A stretch of 64,000 nt of DNA from Azoarcus sp. L1K30 (GTDB lineage: Bacteria; Pseudomonadota; Gammaproteobacteria; Burkholderiales; Rhodocyclaceae). Where the stretch lies: positions 4,000,626-4,064,625 of the forward strand of contig NZ_JAGRRD010000001.1 of assembly GCF_018122735.1 (NCBI RefSeq), read 5' to 3'. Position numbers and translations under genes: made by a program. Shown one piece after another: positions 30,146-38,690 of this stretch. The first letter of the stretch is position 1, and every line of letters begins with the position of its first letter. Below the pieces are notes generated by a model. That model saw only the letters and a list, made by a program, of their open reading frames with translations, was not told the origin of the DNA and did no database searches.

Positions 30146-30946
30146 ATGCAGTCTGCCGCTGCCGTATCTCCCATGTCCGCCACGGAGGTTGATCTCGAGC
30201 GTCGCTTCGGCGGCGTTGCCCGCCTGTATGGTGACCGGGCGCTCCCACGCCTGGCGTCGGCTTCGGTCTGTGTGGTGGGCATCGGGGGGGTCGGGTCGTG
30301 GGTGGTCGAGGCGCTGGCGCGCAGTGGCATCGGCCATCTGACGCTGATCGACCTCGATCACGTGGCGGAGTCGAACATCAACCGGCAGGCGCATGCGCTG
30401 GATTCCACGCTGGGGCAGGCCAAGGTCCTTGCCATGCGCGCGCGTGTCCTCGACATCAATCCCGTGTGCCAGGTGACGACAATAGACGATTTTCTGACCC
30501 CCGAGAACGTCGCCGATTTGCTCGCCGGGTTCGACCTGATCGTCGATGCCATCGACAACGTGCGCGCCAAGGTCGCCATGGCGGCGCATTGCAGGCAGCA
30601 CCGTATGGCCCTGATCATGGCTGGAGGGGCGGGGGGAAAGACGGACCCGACGCGCATCCGGGTGGATGATCTGTCACGAACCGAGCAGGATCCGTTACTG
30701 GCCAAAGTGCGGGCACAGCTGCGAAAGGTTCATGGCTTTCCACGTGATCCACGGCGAAAATTCGCCATCGAGGCGGTCTATTCATGCGAGCCGCTGCGCT
30801 ACCCTTCCGCCGCCGCTTGCGAGACAGGCAGGGGTCCGCAAGGGCTGGCGTGTGCCGGTTACGGTTCGAGCATGGCGATGACGGCAAGCGTCGGCTTGTT
30901 CGTCTCGGCCCGGGCGCTGAATCATTTGCTCGAGACTGTGGTCTGA
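30146..30946 (+). CDS. tcdA: tRNA threonylcarbamoyladenosine dehydratase
   Basis: A 266-residue E1-like ATPase that dehydrates t6A37 of ANN-decoding tRNAs to the cyclic form ct6A. Signature elements: the N-terminal RRFGGVARLYG, nucleotide-binding GIGGVGSWVVEALARSG, DLDHVAESNINRQ and the interior PLRYPS segment. Starts at ATG 30146; an ATG nine codons later (30173) is also possible. TAAAAT (30111-30116) upstream is a possible -10 with no clear -35. Confidence 0.93.
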   Translation: MQSAAAVSPMSATEVDLERRFGGVARLYGDRALPRLASASVCVVGIGGVGSWVVEALARSGIGHLTLIDLDHVAESNINRQAHALDSTLGQAKVLAMRARVLDINPVCQVTTIDDFLTPENVADLLAGFDLIVDAIDNVRAKVAMAAHCRQHRMALIMAGGAGGKTDPTRIRVDDLSRTEQDPLLAKVRAQLRKVHGFPRDPRRKFAIEAVYSCEPLRYPSAAACETGRGPQGLACAGYGSSMAMTASVGLFVSARALNHLLETVV

Positions 30947-30973
30947 AGCCACTTACAGCAAACGGAAATCTCC

Positions 30974-31363
30974 ATGAACCACGACACGACGGCGACAAGC
31001 AGGGGGGTGATCCTGTTTGGACATGGCGCACGCGACCCGGAGTGGGCGGGGCCGATGCAGCGCATTCGCCAGAGAATGCTCGAGCAGGCGGGCGACCAGC
31101 AGGTCGAACTGGCTTTTCTCGAATTCATGCACCCGACCCTCGATCTTGCCGTCGATGCGCTGGTCGCACGTGGCGTTACGCGGATTACCATCGTGCCTGT
31201 GTTCCTTGCCCAGGGCGGTCATCTGAAGCGTGATCTGCCAGTATTGATCGACGCCGCACGGCAGCGTCACCCAGCGTGCGAGTTTCGTCTGGGCACGGCG
31301 GTCGGTGAGGCCCCGCGCGTCATTGACGCCATTGCGGAGTACGCCCTGATCGCGCTCGACTGA
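30974..31363 (+). CDS. cbiX: Small CbiX/SirB-type sirohydrochlorin chelatase
   Basis: A 129-residue single-domain class II chelatase (CbiXS type). His17 in FGHGARD and His83 in LAQGGHLKRDLP match the metal-inserting histidines of the family, which loads Co or Fe (sometimes Ni) into sirohydrochlorin for cobalamin, siroheme or F430. The sequence does not say which metal. No other tetrapyrrole genes are nearby. Starts 28 bases after tcdA, probably on the same transcript. Confidence 0.9.
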   Translation: MNHDTTATSRGVILFGHGARDPEWAGPMQRIRQRMLEQAGDQQVELAFLEFMHPTLDLAVDALVARGVTRITIVPVFLAQGGHLKRDLPVLIDAARQRHPACEFRLGTAVGEAPRVIDAIAEYALIALD

Positions 31364-31409
31364 GCGCTTCGCTGGTGTGGTGCGTGGCTGACCTGGACGG
31401 GCGGGATGC

Positions 31410-31447
31410 TTGACGGTCTTAATTATAAGAATATACTTATATACATG
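31410..31447 (+). promoter_or_regulatory. Leaderless promoter with overlapping palindromic operator
   Basis: TTGACG (31410-31415), 16 bp, TATACT (31432-31437). The expected start at about 31443-31445 coincides with the ATG at 31445 of the efflux adaptor gene, and there is no Shine-Dalgarno, so the mRNA would be leaderless or nearly so. The palindrome TATAAG-N6-CTTATA (31424-31441) covers spacer and -10 and is a good repressor-site candidate; its AT-rich shape recalls ArsR/SmtB-type operators, but no such regulator is next door. Confidence 0.72.
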
Positions 31448-32485
31448 ACCAAGCTTACCGTCCCCTTCCTGTTGTCCGCCCTCCTGTGCACTACGGCACT
31501 GGCACAGGCGGACGTGCCGACCCTGTTGATCGAGTCCCGTCCGGTCGGGACCTCCCAGCCCGCCGAGGCCACCATAGAGGCTGTTCGTCAGGCCACGCTT
31601 GCCGCGCAGGTTTCCGGCCGAATTGTCGAGATGCGGGTGGATGCGGGTGATCGAGTCCAGCGCGGCGATGTGCTGTTGCGTATCGATGCTGCGGAGGCAA
31701 GCCAGGCCGTGGCCGGCGCGCAAGCCGGTGTGGCCCAGGCCGAGGCGGTCAGGATCAAGGCGATAAGCGATTACGAACGCACCCGCAGTCTGTTCGAGCG
31801 CAAGTTCGTCAGCCAGTCGGCGCTCGATCAGGCGCGTACTGCGCTGGATGCGGCCGATGCGCAACTGCGCAGCGCGCAGGCCGGGCGTGGACAGGCGTCG
31901 ACCGTTGAGGGTTACACCCGAATCGTGGCGCCGCTGTCCGGTCTGGTGGCCGAGCGTCATGTCGATGCCGGTGAAATGGCACAGCCCGGAACCGCGCTGC
32001 TCACGCTGTACGACCCGTCGGCGCTGCGTGCGGTGGTCGATCTGTCCCAGCAGCGCCTGTCCGAACTCGGTAAGCCGCCATTCCGAGCCCGAATCGAGCT
32101 GCCCGATATCGGACGCTGGGTGGACGCTGCCGCCGTCACCGTGCTGCCGGCTGCGGACGCACGCACGCACACCGTGCAGGTCCGGGTGGAACTTCCCGCC
32201 GGTTCCGAGGATGTACTGCCCGGCAGCTTTGCCCGCGTGCACTTTTCATCCGCCGCGCAGGCGCGTCTCGTCGTGCCATCCACTGCCATCCTGCGGCGTG
32301 GTGAATTGACCGCAGTCTATGTGGCCGACGGCAAAGGCGGCTTCGGCTTGCGCCAGCTGCGTCTGGGCGAAGCCGCCGGAAGCGAGGGCGGCGTCGAGGT
32401 GCTGGCCGGACTACGCAGCGGTGAAACCATCGCGCTCGATCCCGTGCGGGCTGGCATCGCGGTCAGCGCCGCGGGCCGGCATTGA
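31445..32485 (+). CDS. RND efflux periplasmic adaptor (membrane fusion protein)
   Basis: A 346-residue HlyD/AcrA-family adaptor linking an RND pump to an outer-membrane channel. A signal peptide (MTKLTVPFLLSALLCTTALAQA) is followed by barrel-sandwich halves (VSGRIVEMRVDAGDRVQRGD; TRIVAPLSGLVAERHVDAGE), an alpha-helical hairpin between them (about residues 85-150) and beta-barrel and proximal domains. The ATG at 31445 is chosen from the signal-peptide start and the promoter position; an in-frame ATG 13 codons upstream lies inside the -35 region. Overlaps the upstream end of the pump gene region closely. Confidence 0.92.
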   Translation: MTKLTVPFLLSALLCTTALAQADVPTLLIESRPVGTSQPAEATIEAVRQATLAAQVSGRIVEMRVDAGDRVQRGDVLLRIDAAEASQAVAGAQAGVAQAEAVRIKAISDYERTRSLFERKFVSQSALDQARTALDAADAQLRSAQAGRGQASTVEGYTRIVAPLSGLVAERHVDAGEMAQPGTALLTLYDPSALRAVVDLSQQRLSELGKPPFRARIELPDIGRWVDAAAVTVLPAADARTHTVQVRVELPAGSEDVLPGSFARVHFSSAAQARLVVPSTAILRRGELTAVYVADGKGGFGLRQLRLGEAAGSEGGVEVLAGLRSGETIALDPVRAGIAVSAAGRH

Positions 32486-32499
32486 GCAGGCGGGCGGAC

Positions 32500-35400
32500 A
32501 TGAGCGCATCTCTCGGCTTGTCCGGTCGCATCGCGGCCGCCTTTCAGCGCAATGCCCTGACGCCGCTGATCGCCATCGTTCTCCTGCTCGCCGGCCTGTT
32601 CGCCACGCTGGTCACGCCCAAGGAAGAGGAGCCGCAGATCGACGTCACCATGGCCAATGTCATCGTGCCGTTTCCAGGGGCCTCCGCGCAGGATGTCGAG
32701 GCACTGGTCTCCCGTCCGGCCGAGCAGGTGTTGTCGCGCATGGCAGGGGTCGAGCACGTGTATTCGGTGTCGCGCCCCGGCATGGCCGTGATCACCGTGC
32801 AGTTCGAAGTTGGCGTGCCCAACCAGACCGCACTGGTGCGCCTGTACGATACCGTGCACTCCAACCGCGACTGGCTGTCACCGCAGCTTGGCGTGGGGGA
32901 GCCGCTGATCAAGCCCAAGGGCATCGATGATGTGCCCATCGTGAGCCTGACGCTGTGGACAGCGGATGTCGAGCGCGCGGCCTTCGACCTGAAACAGGTG
33001 GCACGCGCCGCCGAACTCGAGCTCAAGCGGCTGAAGGGTACGCGTGACGTCACCACGATTGGGGGGCCGGGGCGCGTCATACGGGTGATGCTCGATACCG
33101 AGCGCATGAATGCCCACCATGTGACCGCTCAGGATCTGCGCGCGGCATTGCAACTGGCGAATGCCTCGCAGCCGGCCGGCAATCTGGTAAGCGACAATCG
33201 CGAAGTGCTGGTTCAAACGGGCACTTATCTCGAGTCGGCCGAGGACGTGCGCAGACTGGTGGTCGGGGTGACCGATAGCAGGCCGGTCTATCTGCGCGAT
33301 GTGGCCACGGTCGACGACGGTCCCGAGCAGCCTTCCAGCTATGTGTGGTTTGGAACCGGCGCTGCTGACAAGACGGGCCAGGCAGGGGTATTCCCGGCGG
33401 TGACGCTGTCGATTTCCAAGAAGCCGGGCGCCAATGCCGCCGATGTCGCCGATGCGGTGATCCAGCGCATGACCGCGCTGCACGGATCGCTGGTGCCGGA
33501 TGGTGTCGAGTTCAGTGTGACCCGCAATTACGGCCAGACGGCGAACGACAAGGCGCAGAAGCTCATTGGCAAGCTCGCGTTCGCCACCGCCGCCGTCGTG
33601 GCATTGGTGTTTTTTGCGCTTGGGCGGCGCGAGGCGATCATTGTCGGTATTGCTGTATCGCTCACGCTGGCGGCCACCCTTTTTGCATCGTGGGCATGGG
33701 GCTTCACGCTCAACCGGGTCAGCCTGTTTGCGCTGATCTTCTCGATCGGCATCCTGGTCGATGACGCCATCGTCGTGGTCGAGAACATTCACCGCTGGCA
33801 TACGCTCGAGCCGGATACGCCGCTGTGGAAACTGATTCCGAAGGCTGTCGACGAGGTGGGCGGTCCGACCATTCTTGCAACCTTCACCGTGATTGCCGCA
33901 TTGTTGCCGATGGCGTTCGTGACGGGGCTGATGGGGCCTTACATGAGCCCGATTCCGATCAACGCGTCGATGGGCATGTTCATCTCACTGGCGGTGGCGT
34001 TCATCGTCACACCGTGGCTGGCGCAGAAGCTGCTCAAGTCGGTCGACGCGCATCACGATGAAGGTGGAGACAGGCTGACACGCAGGCTCGACGGCATCTT
34101 CCGCCGCATCATGACACCGATGCTCGACACGCGCACTGGTGGGCGGGCGCGCCTGCGCCTGTGGCTGATCGTGCTGGCGCTGGTCGGCGGATCCCTGGCA
34201 CTGCCGGTGTTCCAGTTGGTGGTGATGAAAATGCTGCCCTTTGACAACAAGAGCGAGTTTCAGGTCGTGCTCGACATGCCGGTCGGCACGCCGGTGGAAG
34301 AAACGGCGCGCGTGTTGCGTGAAATCGGCGCCGAGCTTGCGACGGTAGACGAAGTGACCGACTGGCAGGCCTATGCCGGCACCGCGAGTCCGATCAATTT
34401 CAATGGTCTGGTGCGTCAGTATTACCTGCGCAGCGCGCCCGAGCAGGGCGATATTCAGGTAAACCTCGTCGACAAGGCGCACCGAAGCCGCAAGAGCCAC
34501 GAGATTGCCGTTGCAGTACGCGACCGAGTGACCGCGATTGCGCTGCGCAATGGCGGCAATGCCAAGGTCGTCGAAGTCCCGCCGGGCCCCCCGGTGATGT
34601 CGCCCATCGTGGCCGAGATCTACGGTCCCGATTACGCGGGTCAGATCGAGGCTGCGAAGCGCGTGCGGGCCGAGTTCGAGGGCACGCCGGATATCGTGGG
34701 CGTGGATGATTCGATCGACGAGGCGGCGCCCAAGTTGGTCTTGCGTGTCGACCAGGCAAAGGCCGCCCGCATGGGCGTCTCGCAGTCGGATATCGTCGAG
34801 GTGGTCAGACTCGGTCTCGCGGGTGAGGATGTCACGCCGGTCCACGGTGGCGACAACAAGTACGAGATCCCGGTGCGCATCCGGTTGCCGGCGACCCGTC
34901 AATCCGATGTGTCGTCGCTGCTGGCGATGAAGGTTCGCGCTCGTTCGGGTGTGCTGGTTCCGGTATCCGAACTGGTCGAGGTTGCCGAGACGCGGCGCGA
35001 ACAGATCCTGTATCGCAAGGATCTGCTGCCGGTCGTGTATGTCACGGGCGACATGGGGGGCAATCTCGACTCCCCGCTCTATGGCATGTTCGATATTCGA
35101 AGCAAGGTCAAGGACATGGCGCTTGCGGGTGCGCCGGGGCTGGCGGGCACACTGGGCGAATGGTTCATTCATGCCCCGTCCGACCCGTACGCCGGTTATC
35201 AGCTGAAGTGGGATGGCGAATGGCAGATCACTTACGAAACTTTCCGCGACATGGGACTGGCCTACGCCGTCGGATTGATCCTGATCTATCTGCTGGTGGT
35301 GGCGCAGTTTCACAGCTATCTGGTGCCGCTGATCATCATGGCGCCGATTCCGCTCACCCTGGTTGGGGTCATGCCCGGACATGCGCTGTTCGGGGCTCAA

Positions 35401-35745
35401 TTCACCGCGACCTCGATGATCGGCATGATCGCGCTTGCCGGCATCATCGTGCGCAACTCCATTCTGCTGGTGGATTTCGTCAATCAGCAGGTGCGTGAAG
35501 GTGTCGAATTCGGCGAGGCGGTCATTCGCGCCGCGGCGGTGCGTGCCAAGCCGATCGGGCTGACCGGTCTGGCGGCGATGATTGGCGCCATCTTCATCCT
35601 CGATGATCCGATCTTCAACGGTCTGGCGCTGAGCCTCATTTTCGGCGTGTTCGTATCTACCGTGCTCACCCTGGTCGTGATCCCGGTGCTGTATTTCGCG
35701 GCGATGCGCAAGCGTCTGCCCCAACTGACGGGAGAATCCGCATGA
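32500..35745 (+). CDS. RND efflux permease (AcrB superfamily)
   Basis: A 1081-residue inner-membrane RND pump: TM1 after FQRNALTPLIAIVLLLAGL, two large periplasmic loops, and the TM4 proton-relay motif GILVDDAIVVVENIHR with the paired acidic residues. The start ATG 32500 lies 14 bases after the adaptor stop; a TTG at 32482 overlapping that stop is an alternative. The sequence KEEEPQIDVTMANVIVPFPG and the long first loop place it in the broad AcrB-like group, not in the metal-specific CusA group. No outer-membrane factor is encoded here, so a TolC-like protein must come from elsewhere. Confidence 0.93.
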   Translation: MSASLGLSGRIAAAFQRNALTPLIAIVLLLAGLFATLVTPKEEEPQIDVTMANVIVPFPGASAQDVEALVSRPAEQVLSRMAGVEHVYSVSRPGMAVITVQFEVGVPNQTALVRLYDTVHSNRDWLSPQLGVGEPLIKPKGIDDVPIVSLTLWTADVERAAFDLKQVARAAELELKRLKGTRDVTTIGGPGRVIRVMLDTERMNAHHVTAQDLRAALQLANASQPAGNLVSDNREVLVQTGTYLESAEDVRRLVVGVTDSRPVYLRDVATVDDGPEQPSSYVWFGTGAADKTGQAGVFPAVTLSISKKPGANAADVADAVIQRMTALHGSLVPDGVEFSVTRNYGQTANDKAQKLIGKLAFATAAVVALVFFALGRREAIIVGIAVSLTLAATLFASWAWGFTLNRVSLFALIFSIGILVDDAIVVVENIHRWHTLEPDTPLWKLIPKAVDEVGGPTILATFTVIAALLPMAFVTGLMGPYMSPIPINASMGMFISLAVAFIVTPWLAQKLLKSVDAHHDEGGDRLTRRLDGIFRRIMTPMLDTRTGGRARLRLWLIVLALVGGSLALPVFQLVVMKMLPFDNKSEFQVVLDMPVGTPVEETARVLREIGAELATVDEVTDWQAYAGTASPINFNGLVRQYYLRSAPEQGDIQVNLVDKAHRSRKSHEIAVAVRDRVTAIALRNGGNAKVVEVPPGPPVMSPIVAEIYGPDYAGQIEAAKRVRAEFEGTPDIVGVDDSIDEAAPKLVLRVDQAKAARMGVSQSDIVEVVRLGLAGEDVTPVHGGDNKYEIPVRIRLPATRQSDVSSLLAMKVRARSGVLVPVSELVEVAETRREQILYRKDLLPVVYVTGDMGGNLDSPLYGMFDIRSKVKDMALAGAPGLAGTLGEWFIHAPSDPYAGYQLKWDGEWQITYETFRDMGLAYAVGLILIYLLVVAQFHSYLVPLIIMAPIPLTLVGVMPGHALFGAQFTATSMIGMIALAGIIVRNSILLVDFVNQQVREGVEFGEAVIRAAAVRAKPIGLTGLAAMIGAIFILDDPIFNGLALSLIFGVFVSTVLTLVVIPVLYFAAMRKRLPQLTGESA

Positions 35746-35957
35746 AACTCACCACCAACCAGTACGTGCGCATTTTTGCTGGCGCTTTTGTGCTGATTTC
35801 GCTCGCACTCGGCGTAGAGGCCTCGCCGCTCTTTGTGAACAGGAATTTCCTGTGGTTTACGGTCTTCGTCGGCGCAAACCTGTTCCAGAGCGGATTTACT
35901 GGCTTGTGCCCGCTGGAGAACATCTTGCACAAGCTGGGCGTCAAGGATCGGTATTGA
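35742..35957 (+). CDS. DUF2892 (YgaP-type) small membrane protein
   Basis: A 71-residue protein with two hydrophobic segments (VRIFAGAFVLISLALGV; LWFTVFVGANLFQSGFT) and the family motif GLCPLENILHKLG with one conserved Cys. It overlaps the pump stop by ATGA, so it is part of the efflux operon. In YgaP this domain anchors a rhodanese, which hints at sulfur or thiol stress, but there is no rhodanese here and the function is inferred only from that link. Confidence 0.88.
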   Translation: MKLTTNQYVRIFAGAFVLISLALGVEASPLFVNRNFLWFTVFVGANLFQSGFTGLCPLENILHKLGVKDRY

Positions 35958-36047
35958 TGATTCCCCTGCGCTGTAAACGGTCGTCGCACGGAGGGACTGT
36001 CGGGGCGCTACAATCGCGCTGTTTCCATTCAGACCGGGCCGTCTTTC

Positions 36048-36356
36048 ATGAACGATCATGCCTCGCCTCCAGATCGGCGCCTTGACCGGCGCATCCCACT
36101 CGGGTGTTCCGCCGCGATTCTGCTTGCCGGCGGACAATCGATTGTTGCCGAGTGTGTGGAACTGGGCGTGGGCGGCATGACCCTTCGTGCCGCCTACGTA
36201 CCCGGCGAATATGAGGTGATCGAGGTTGCAGTCATGTCGCCCAGCGAGCGGGTGGAACGTCCGCCGCTGGTCACCCGGCTGAAGGTCATGCGCTGCCATG
36301 CGCTGGGTGACGGACGGTACGAAATCGGCGGTGCCATCGTGCGCGTGGTGGGATGA
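36048..36356 (+). CDS. PilZ-domain protein with altered c-di-GMP motif
   Basis: A 102-residue protein with the PilZ beta-barrel layout. The N-terminal arginine patch is present (RRLDRR, residues 10-15), but the second motif, normally D/NxSxxG, reads ELGVGG (38-43), with Ser replaced by Gly. Binding of c-di-GMP is therefore uncertain. TACAAT (36009-36014) upstream could be its -10. The downstream neighbour is convergent dsbB. Confidence 0.75.
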   Translation: MNDHASPPDRRLDRRIPLGCSAAILLAGGQSIVAECVELGVGGMTLRAAYVPGEYEVIEVAVMSPSERVERPPLVTRLKVMRCHALGDGRYEIGGAIVRVVG

Positions 36357-36397
36357 TGGCGTCGATGCTGTTGCCCAGTGTCTGCGGCACCGTGCGC

Positions 36398-36898
36398 TCA
36401 GCCTTGTCTGCGGCGTAGCAGCAGCCACACGGAAAGCAACAGGATTGCGCTGAAGCTGAGCAGTGACCAATTGGCCAGCGACCATCCGAGAAAGGTCCAG
36501 TCGATCGCGCTGCAATCGCCGGCACCGCGGAACAGCATCGGCAACACTTCCGTGAGCGGGAAGCTCTCCATCAGGTACTCCAGACCGGGGCCGCATTCGG
36601 CGATGCCGGGTGGGTGAAGCTGCAGCCAGCTCTGGTTTGCGGCCACGCCCGCGCCCCCGACGGCACTCGCGCCAATCAGTATTGCGTAGACGCGCTGACC
36701 CCAGCTGTGCGGCCCATGCAGACCGCCAACAAGCGCGATCAGGCCGACTGCGACCAGTGCATAGCGCTGCATGATGCACATCGGGCACGGGTGCAGGCCC
36801 ACCACGAGTTGCAGGTAGAGGCCGAAACCGAGCATGGCGGCGCACAGGGCGAAGAGCCCGAACATCAAGGGGCGGAAGGGGGTTCTGGACAGGGGCAT
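36398..36898 (-). CDS. dsbB: Disulfide bond formation protein DsbB
   Basis: A 166-residue four-helix inner-membrane protein that reoxidises DsbA with ubiquinone. The first periplasmic pair Cys38-Pro-Met-Cys41 and the second pair Cys102 and Cys129 are present, as is the following Arg (CIMQRYALVAVG) linked to quinone binding. It stands alone, without dsbA nearby. Confidence 0.95.
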   Translation of the reverse strand: MPLSRTPFRPLMFGLFALCAAMLGFGLYLQLVVGLHPCPMCIMQRYALVAVGLIALVGGLHGPHSWGQRVYAILIGASAVGGAGVAANQSWLQLHPPGIAECGPGLEYLMESFPLTEVLPMLFRGAGDCSAIDWTFLGWSLANWSLLSFSAILLLSVWLLLRRRQG

Positions 36899-37038
36899 CG
36901 GGTTGTTCCGGGACGAGGCTTGAAAAAGCGGGATTGTAGGTGATTCGTGTGCAGCGACGCTTCGTAATCATTCGCGGCAGAAAGTTCCGTTGCCCGCTGC
37001 CGGATGCTTGGCTGAACAACCGGTTCAGCTGCGGCGTG

Positions 37039-37953
37039 TCAGTTGCCGGACAACGACTCGCCGGGCAGTGCGCTGATCAGCATGTCGATGAAAGCGCGTG
37101 TTTTCGCCGGCATCAGCCGTCGCCCGGGGAACACGGCCCATACTGTGTTCGACGGCAAGCACCAGTCCGGCAGAACCCGGCGCAATTCGCCTCGGCGCAG
37201 GTAGGGCGCGGCAAAGTAATCGGGCACGGCCGCAATCCCGGCCCCCGCGCGTGCCATGCGAATGAGCAATTCGGGCGAGTTCGCCGTGATGCGGCCGGCC
37301 GGCATGATCTGCAGTCGTTCCTCGCCGCGCTGCAAGGTCCATTTTACCGGCTCGCCATTGCCACCCAGAAGGCGCAGCGCGGAGTGCGACGGCAATTCGG
37401 CAGGCGCTTCAGGGGTGCCGTGGCCGGCGAGATAGTCTGGCGCGGCATACAGGCCGTTGGTGGTGGTGGCCAGTCGGCGTGCGGCAAGCAGGCTGTCTTC
37501 GGGAAGTTCGCCGATGCGAATTGCGAGATCGAATTTTTCGCCGAGCAGATCGACCCGTCTCGGCGACAGGTCGAGTTCCAGTGAGATGGCCGGATGAAGT
37601 CCGACGAACGCGCCCAGCATGTCGGTCAGCAGCAACGTAGCGAAATCGCTCGGCATCGACACCCGCAAACGCCCGCTCGGCTGTGCCTGCCGGTGTGCGG
37701 CGAAGCTTTGCACCGCCTCGACTTCCGCTGCGACCTGGCGTGCGTGTTCGAGCAGGGCCTGGCCGAATTCGGTCAGTTGCAGCCTGCGCGTCGTGCGCTG
37801 GATCAGGCGCTCGCCGAGGCGCTCCTCGAGCAGGTTGATGCGGCGCGACACGGTCGACTTTGGCAGGCCGATCCGGTCTGCGGCGCGGCTGAAGCTGCCC
37901 AACTCGATTACTCGGGCAAAGATTAACAGGTCATTGGCGTCAAATTGTTCCAT
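37039..37953 (-). CDS. LysR-family regulator divergent from azoreductase/pirin
   Basis: A 304-residue LTTR: N-terminal winged HTH (FARVIELGSFSRAADRIGLPKSTVSRRINLLEERLG) and a periplasmic-binding-like effector domain (GRLRVSMPSDFATLLL; LDLSPRRVDLLGEKFDLAIRIGEL). Divergent from the azoreductase gene with 93 bases between starts that contain a palindrome. By layout it likely controls that gene and itself; related LTTRs next to azoreductase or pirin genes respond to quinones or electrophiles, which is an inference here. A 7-bp hairpin (37011-37029, GCTGAAC/GTTCAGC) lies just beyond its stop. Confidence 0.9.
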   Translation of the reverse strand: MEQFDANDLLIFARVIELGSFSRAADRIGLPKSTVSRRINLLEERLGERLIQRTTRRLQLTEFGQALLEHARQVAAEVEAVQSFAAHRQAQPSGRLRVSMPSDFATLLLTDMLGAFVGLHPAISLELDLSPRRVDLLGEKFDLAIRIGELPEDSLLAARRLATTTNGLYAAPDYLAGHGTPEAPAELPSHSALRLLGGNGEPVKWTLQRGEERLQIMPAGRITANSPELLIRMARAGAGIAAVPDYFAAPYLRRGELRRVLPDWCLPSNTVWAVFPGRRLMPAKTRAFIDMLISALPGESLSGN

Positions 37954-37958
37954 TTTCG

Positions 37959-37972
37959 GGATAATCTTATCC
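37959..37972. promoter_or_regulatory. Palindrome in LysR-azoreductase intergenic region
   Basis: GGATAA-TC-TTATCC is a perfect 6-bp inverted repeat starting 6 bases upstream of the LysR start codon; a related half site TTATCG follows at about 37984. It is a plausible autoregulatory LTTR site. Confidence 0.5.
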
Positions 37973-38046
37973 GATTTGAGGTCTTATCGGCATGATTGTT
38001 CAGGAATAGAGTGCATCCATCGAAACCACTCATGAAGGAGCACAAG

Positions 38047-38646
38047 ATGAACATCCTCCAGATCAATGCCAGCGCCCGCAGTGAAGGTGCAAACTCCACC
38101 CGTGTCGCCAATGCGATCGTCGAGCGCCTGCTTGCGGCGTCGCCGACGGCCCAACTGACGATCCGCGATCTGGCCACGAACCCGCATCCGGTTCTTGACG
38201 AGGCTGCACTCGGTGCCTTGTTCACCCCGGCCGACAAGCGTACGCCGGCGCAGGCCGCGCGTGCCGCACTGGACGACGCCCTGATCGCCGAGTTGCAGGC
38301 GGCCGACGTGCTCGTGCTTGGTGTGCCGATGTACAACTTCGGTATCCCGGTTCAACTCAAGACCTGGGTGGATGCCGTGGCCCGTGCCGGCGTCACGTTC
38401 CGCTACACGGAGAATGGGCCTGAAGGGCTGGTCAAGGGCAAGAAGGTTTATGTGGCGCTGGCGCGTGGCGGCCGCTATCGTGGCACCGAGCTGGATTCGC
38501 AGGTGCCCCACCTGAAGGCTTTCCTGGGCTTCCTTGGTATGACCGATGTGGAGTTCATCTTCGCCGAGGGATTCTCGATGGGGCCGGATGCCGCTCAGCA
38601 GGCAATGGCTGACGCCGAGGCTGAAATCGCCCAGGTACTGGGCTGA
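38047..38646 (+). CDS. azoR: FMN-dependent NADH:quinone oxidoreductase / azoreductase
   Basis: A 199-residue flavodoxin-fold AzoR-type enzyme that reduces quinones and azo compounds by two electrons with NADH and FMN. Motifs: N-terminal [16 protein letters not shown] (phosphate loop), [23 protein letters not shown] and [11 protein letters not shown] 38047 has AAGGAG at ideal spacing; the upstream in-frame ATG is not needed. It is followed 44 bases later by a pirin, and the pair is likely co-transcribed and LysR-controlled. Confidence 0.93.
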   Translation: MNILQINASARSEGANSTRVANAIVERLLAASPTAQLTIRDLATNPHPVLDEAALGALFTPADKRTPAQAARAALDDALIAELQAADVLVLGVPMYNFGIPVQLKTWVDAVARAGVTFRYTENGPEGLVKGKKVYVALARGGRYRGTELDSQVPHLKAFLGFLGMTDVEFIFAEGFSMGPDAAQQAMADAEAEIAQVLG

Positions 38647-38690
38647 GCATGAGGGGGGCGGATTGCCCCCGAGCGACAGGGGAAGACGAC

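Noticed and set aside
32482-32499. TTG start for the RND pump overlapping the adaptor stop
   Set aside because: Possible, but the ATG at 32500 gives a normal RND N-terminus and is the simpler choice.
33985-35724. 579-codon minus-strand frame opposite the RND pump
   Set aside because: Shadow of a complete RND permease; low-complexity His/Arg/Asp-rich product.
37011-37029. Hairpin GCTGAAC/GTTCAGC as LysR terminator
   Set aside because: Only 7 bp and not followed by T residues on the minus strand; kept as a note in the LysR entry.
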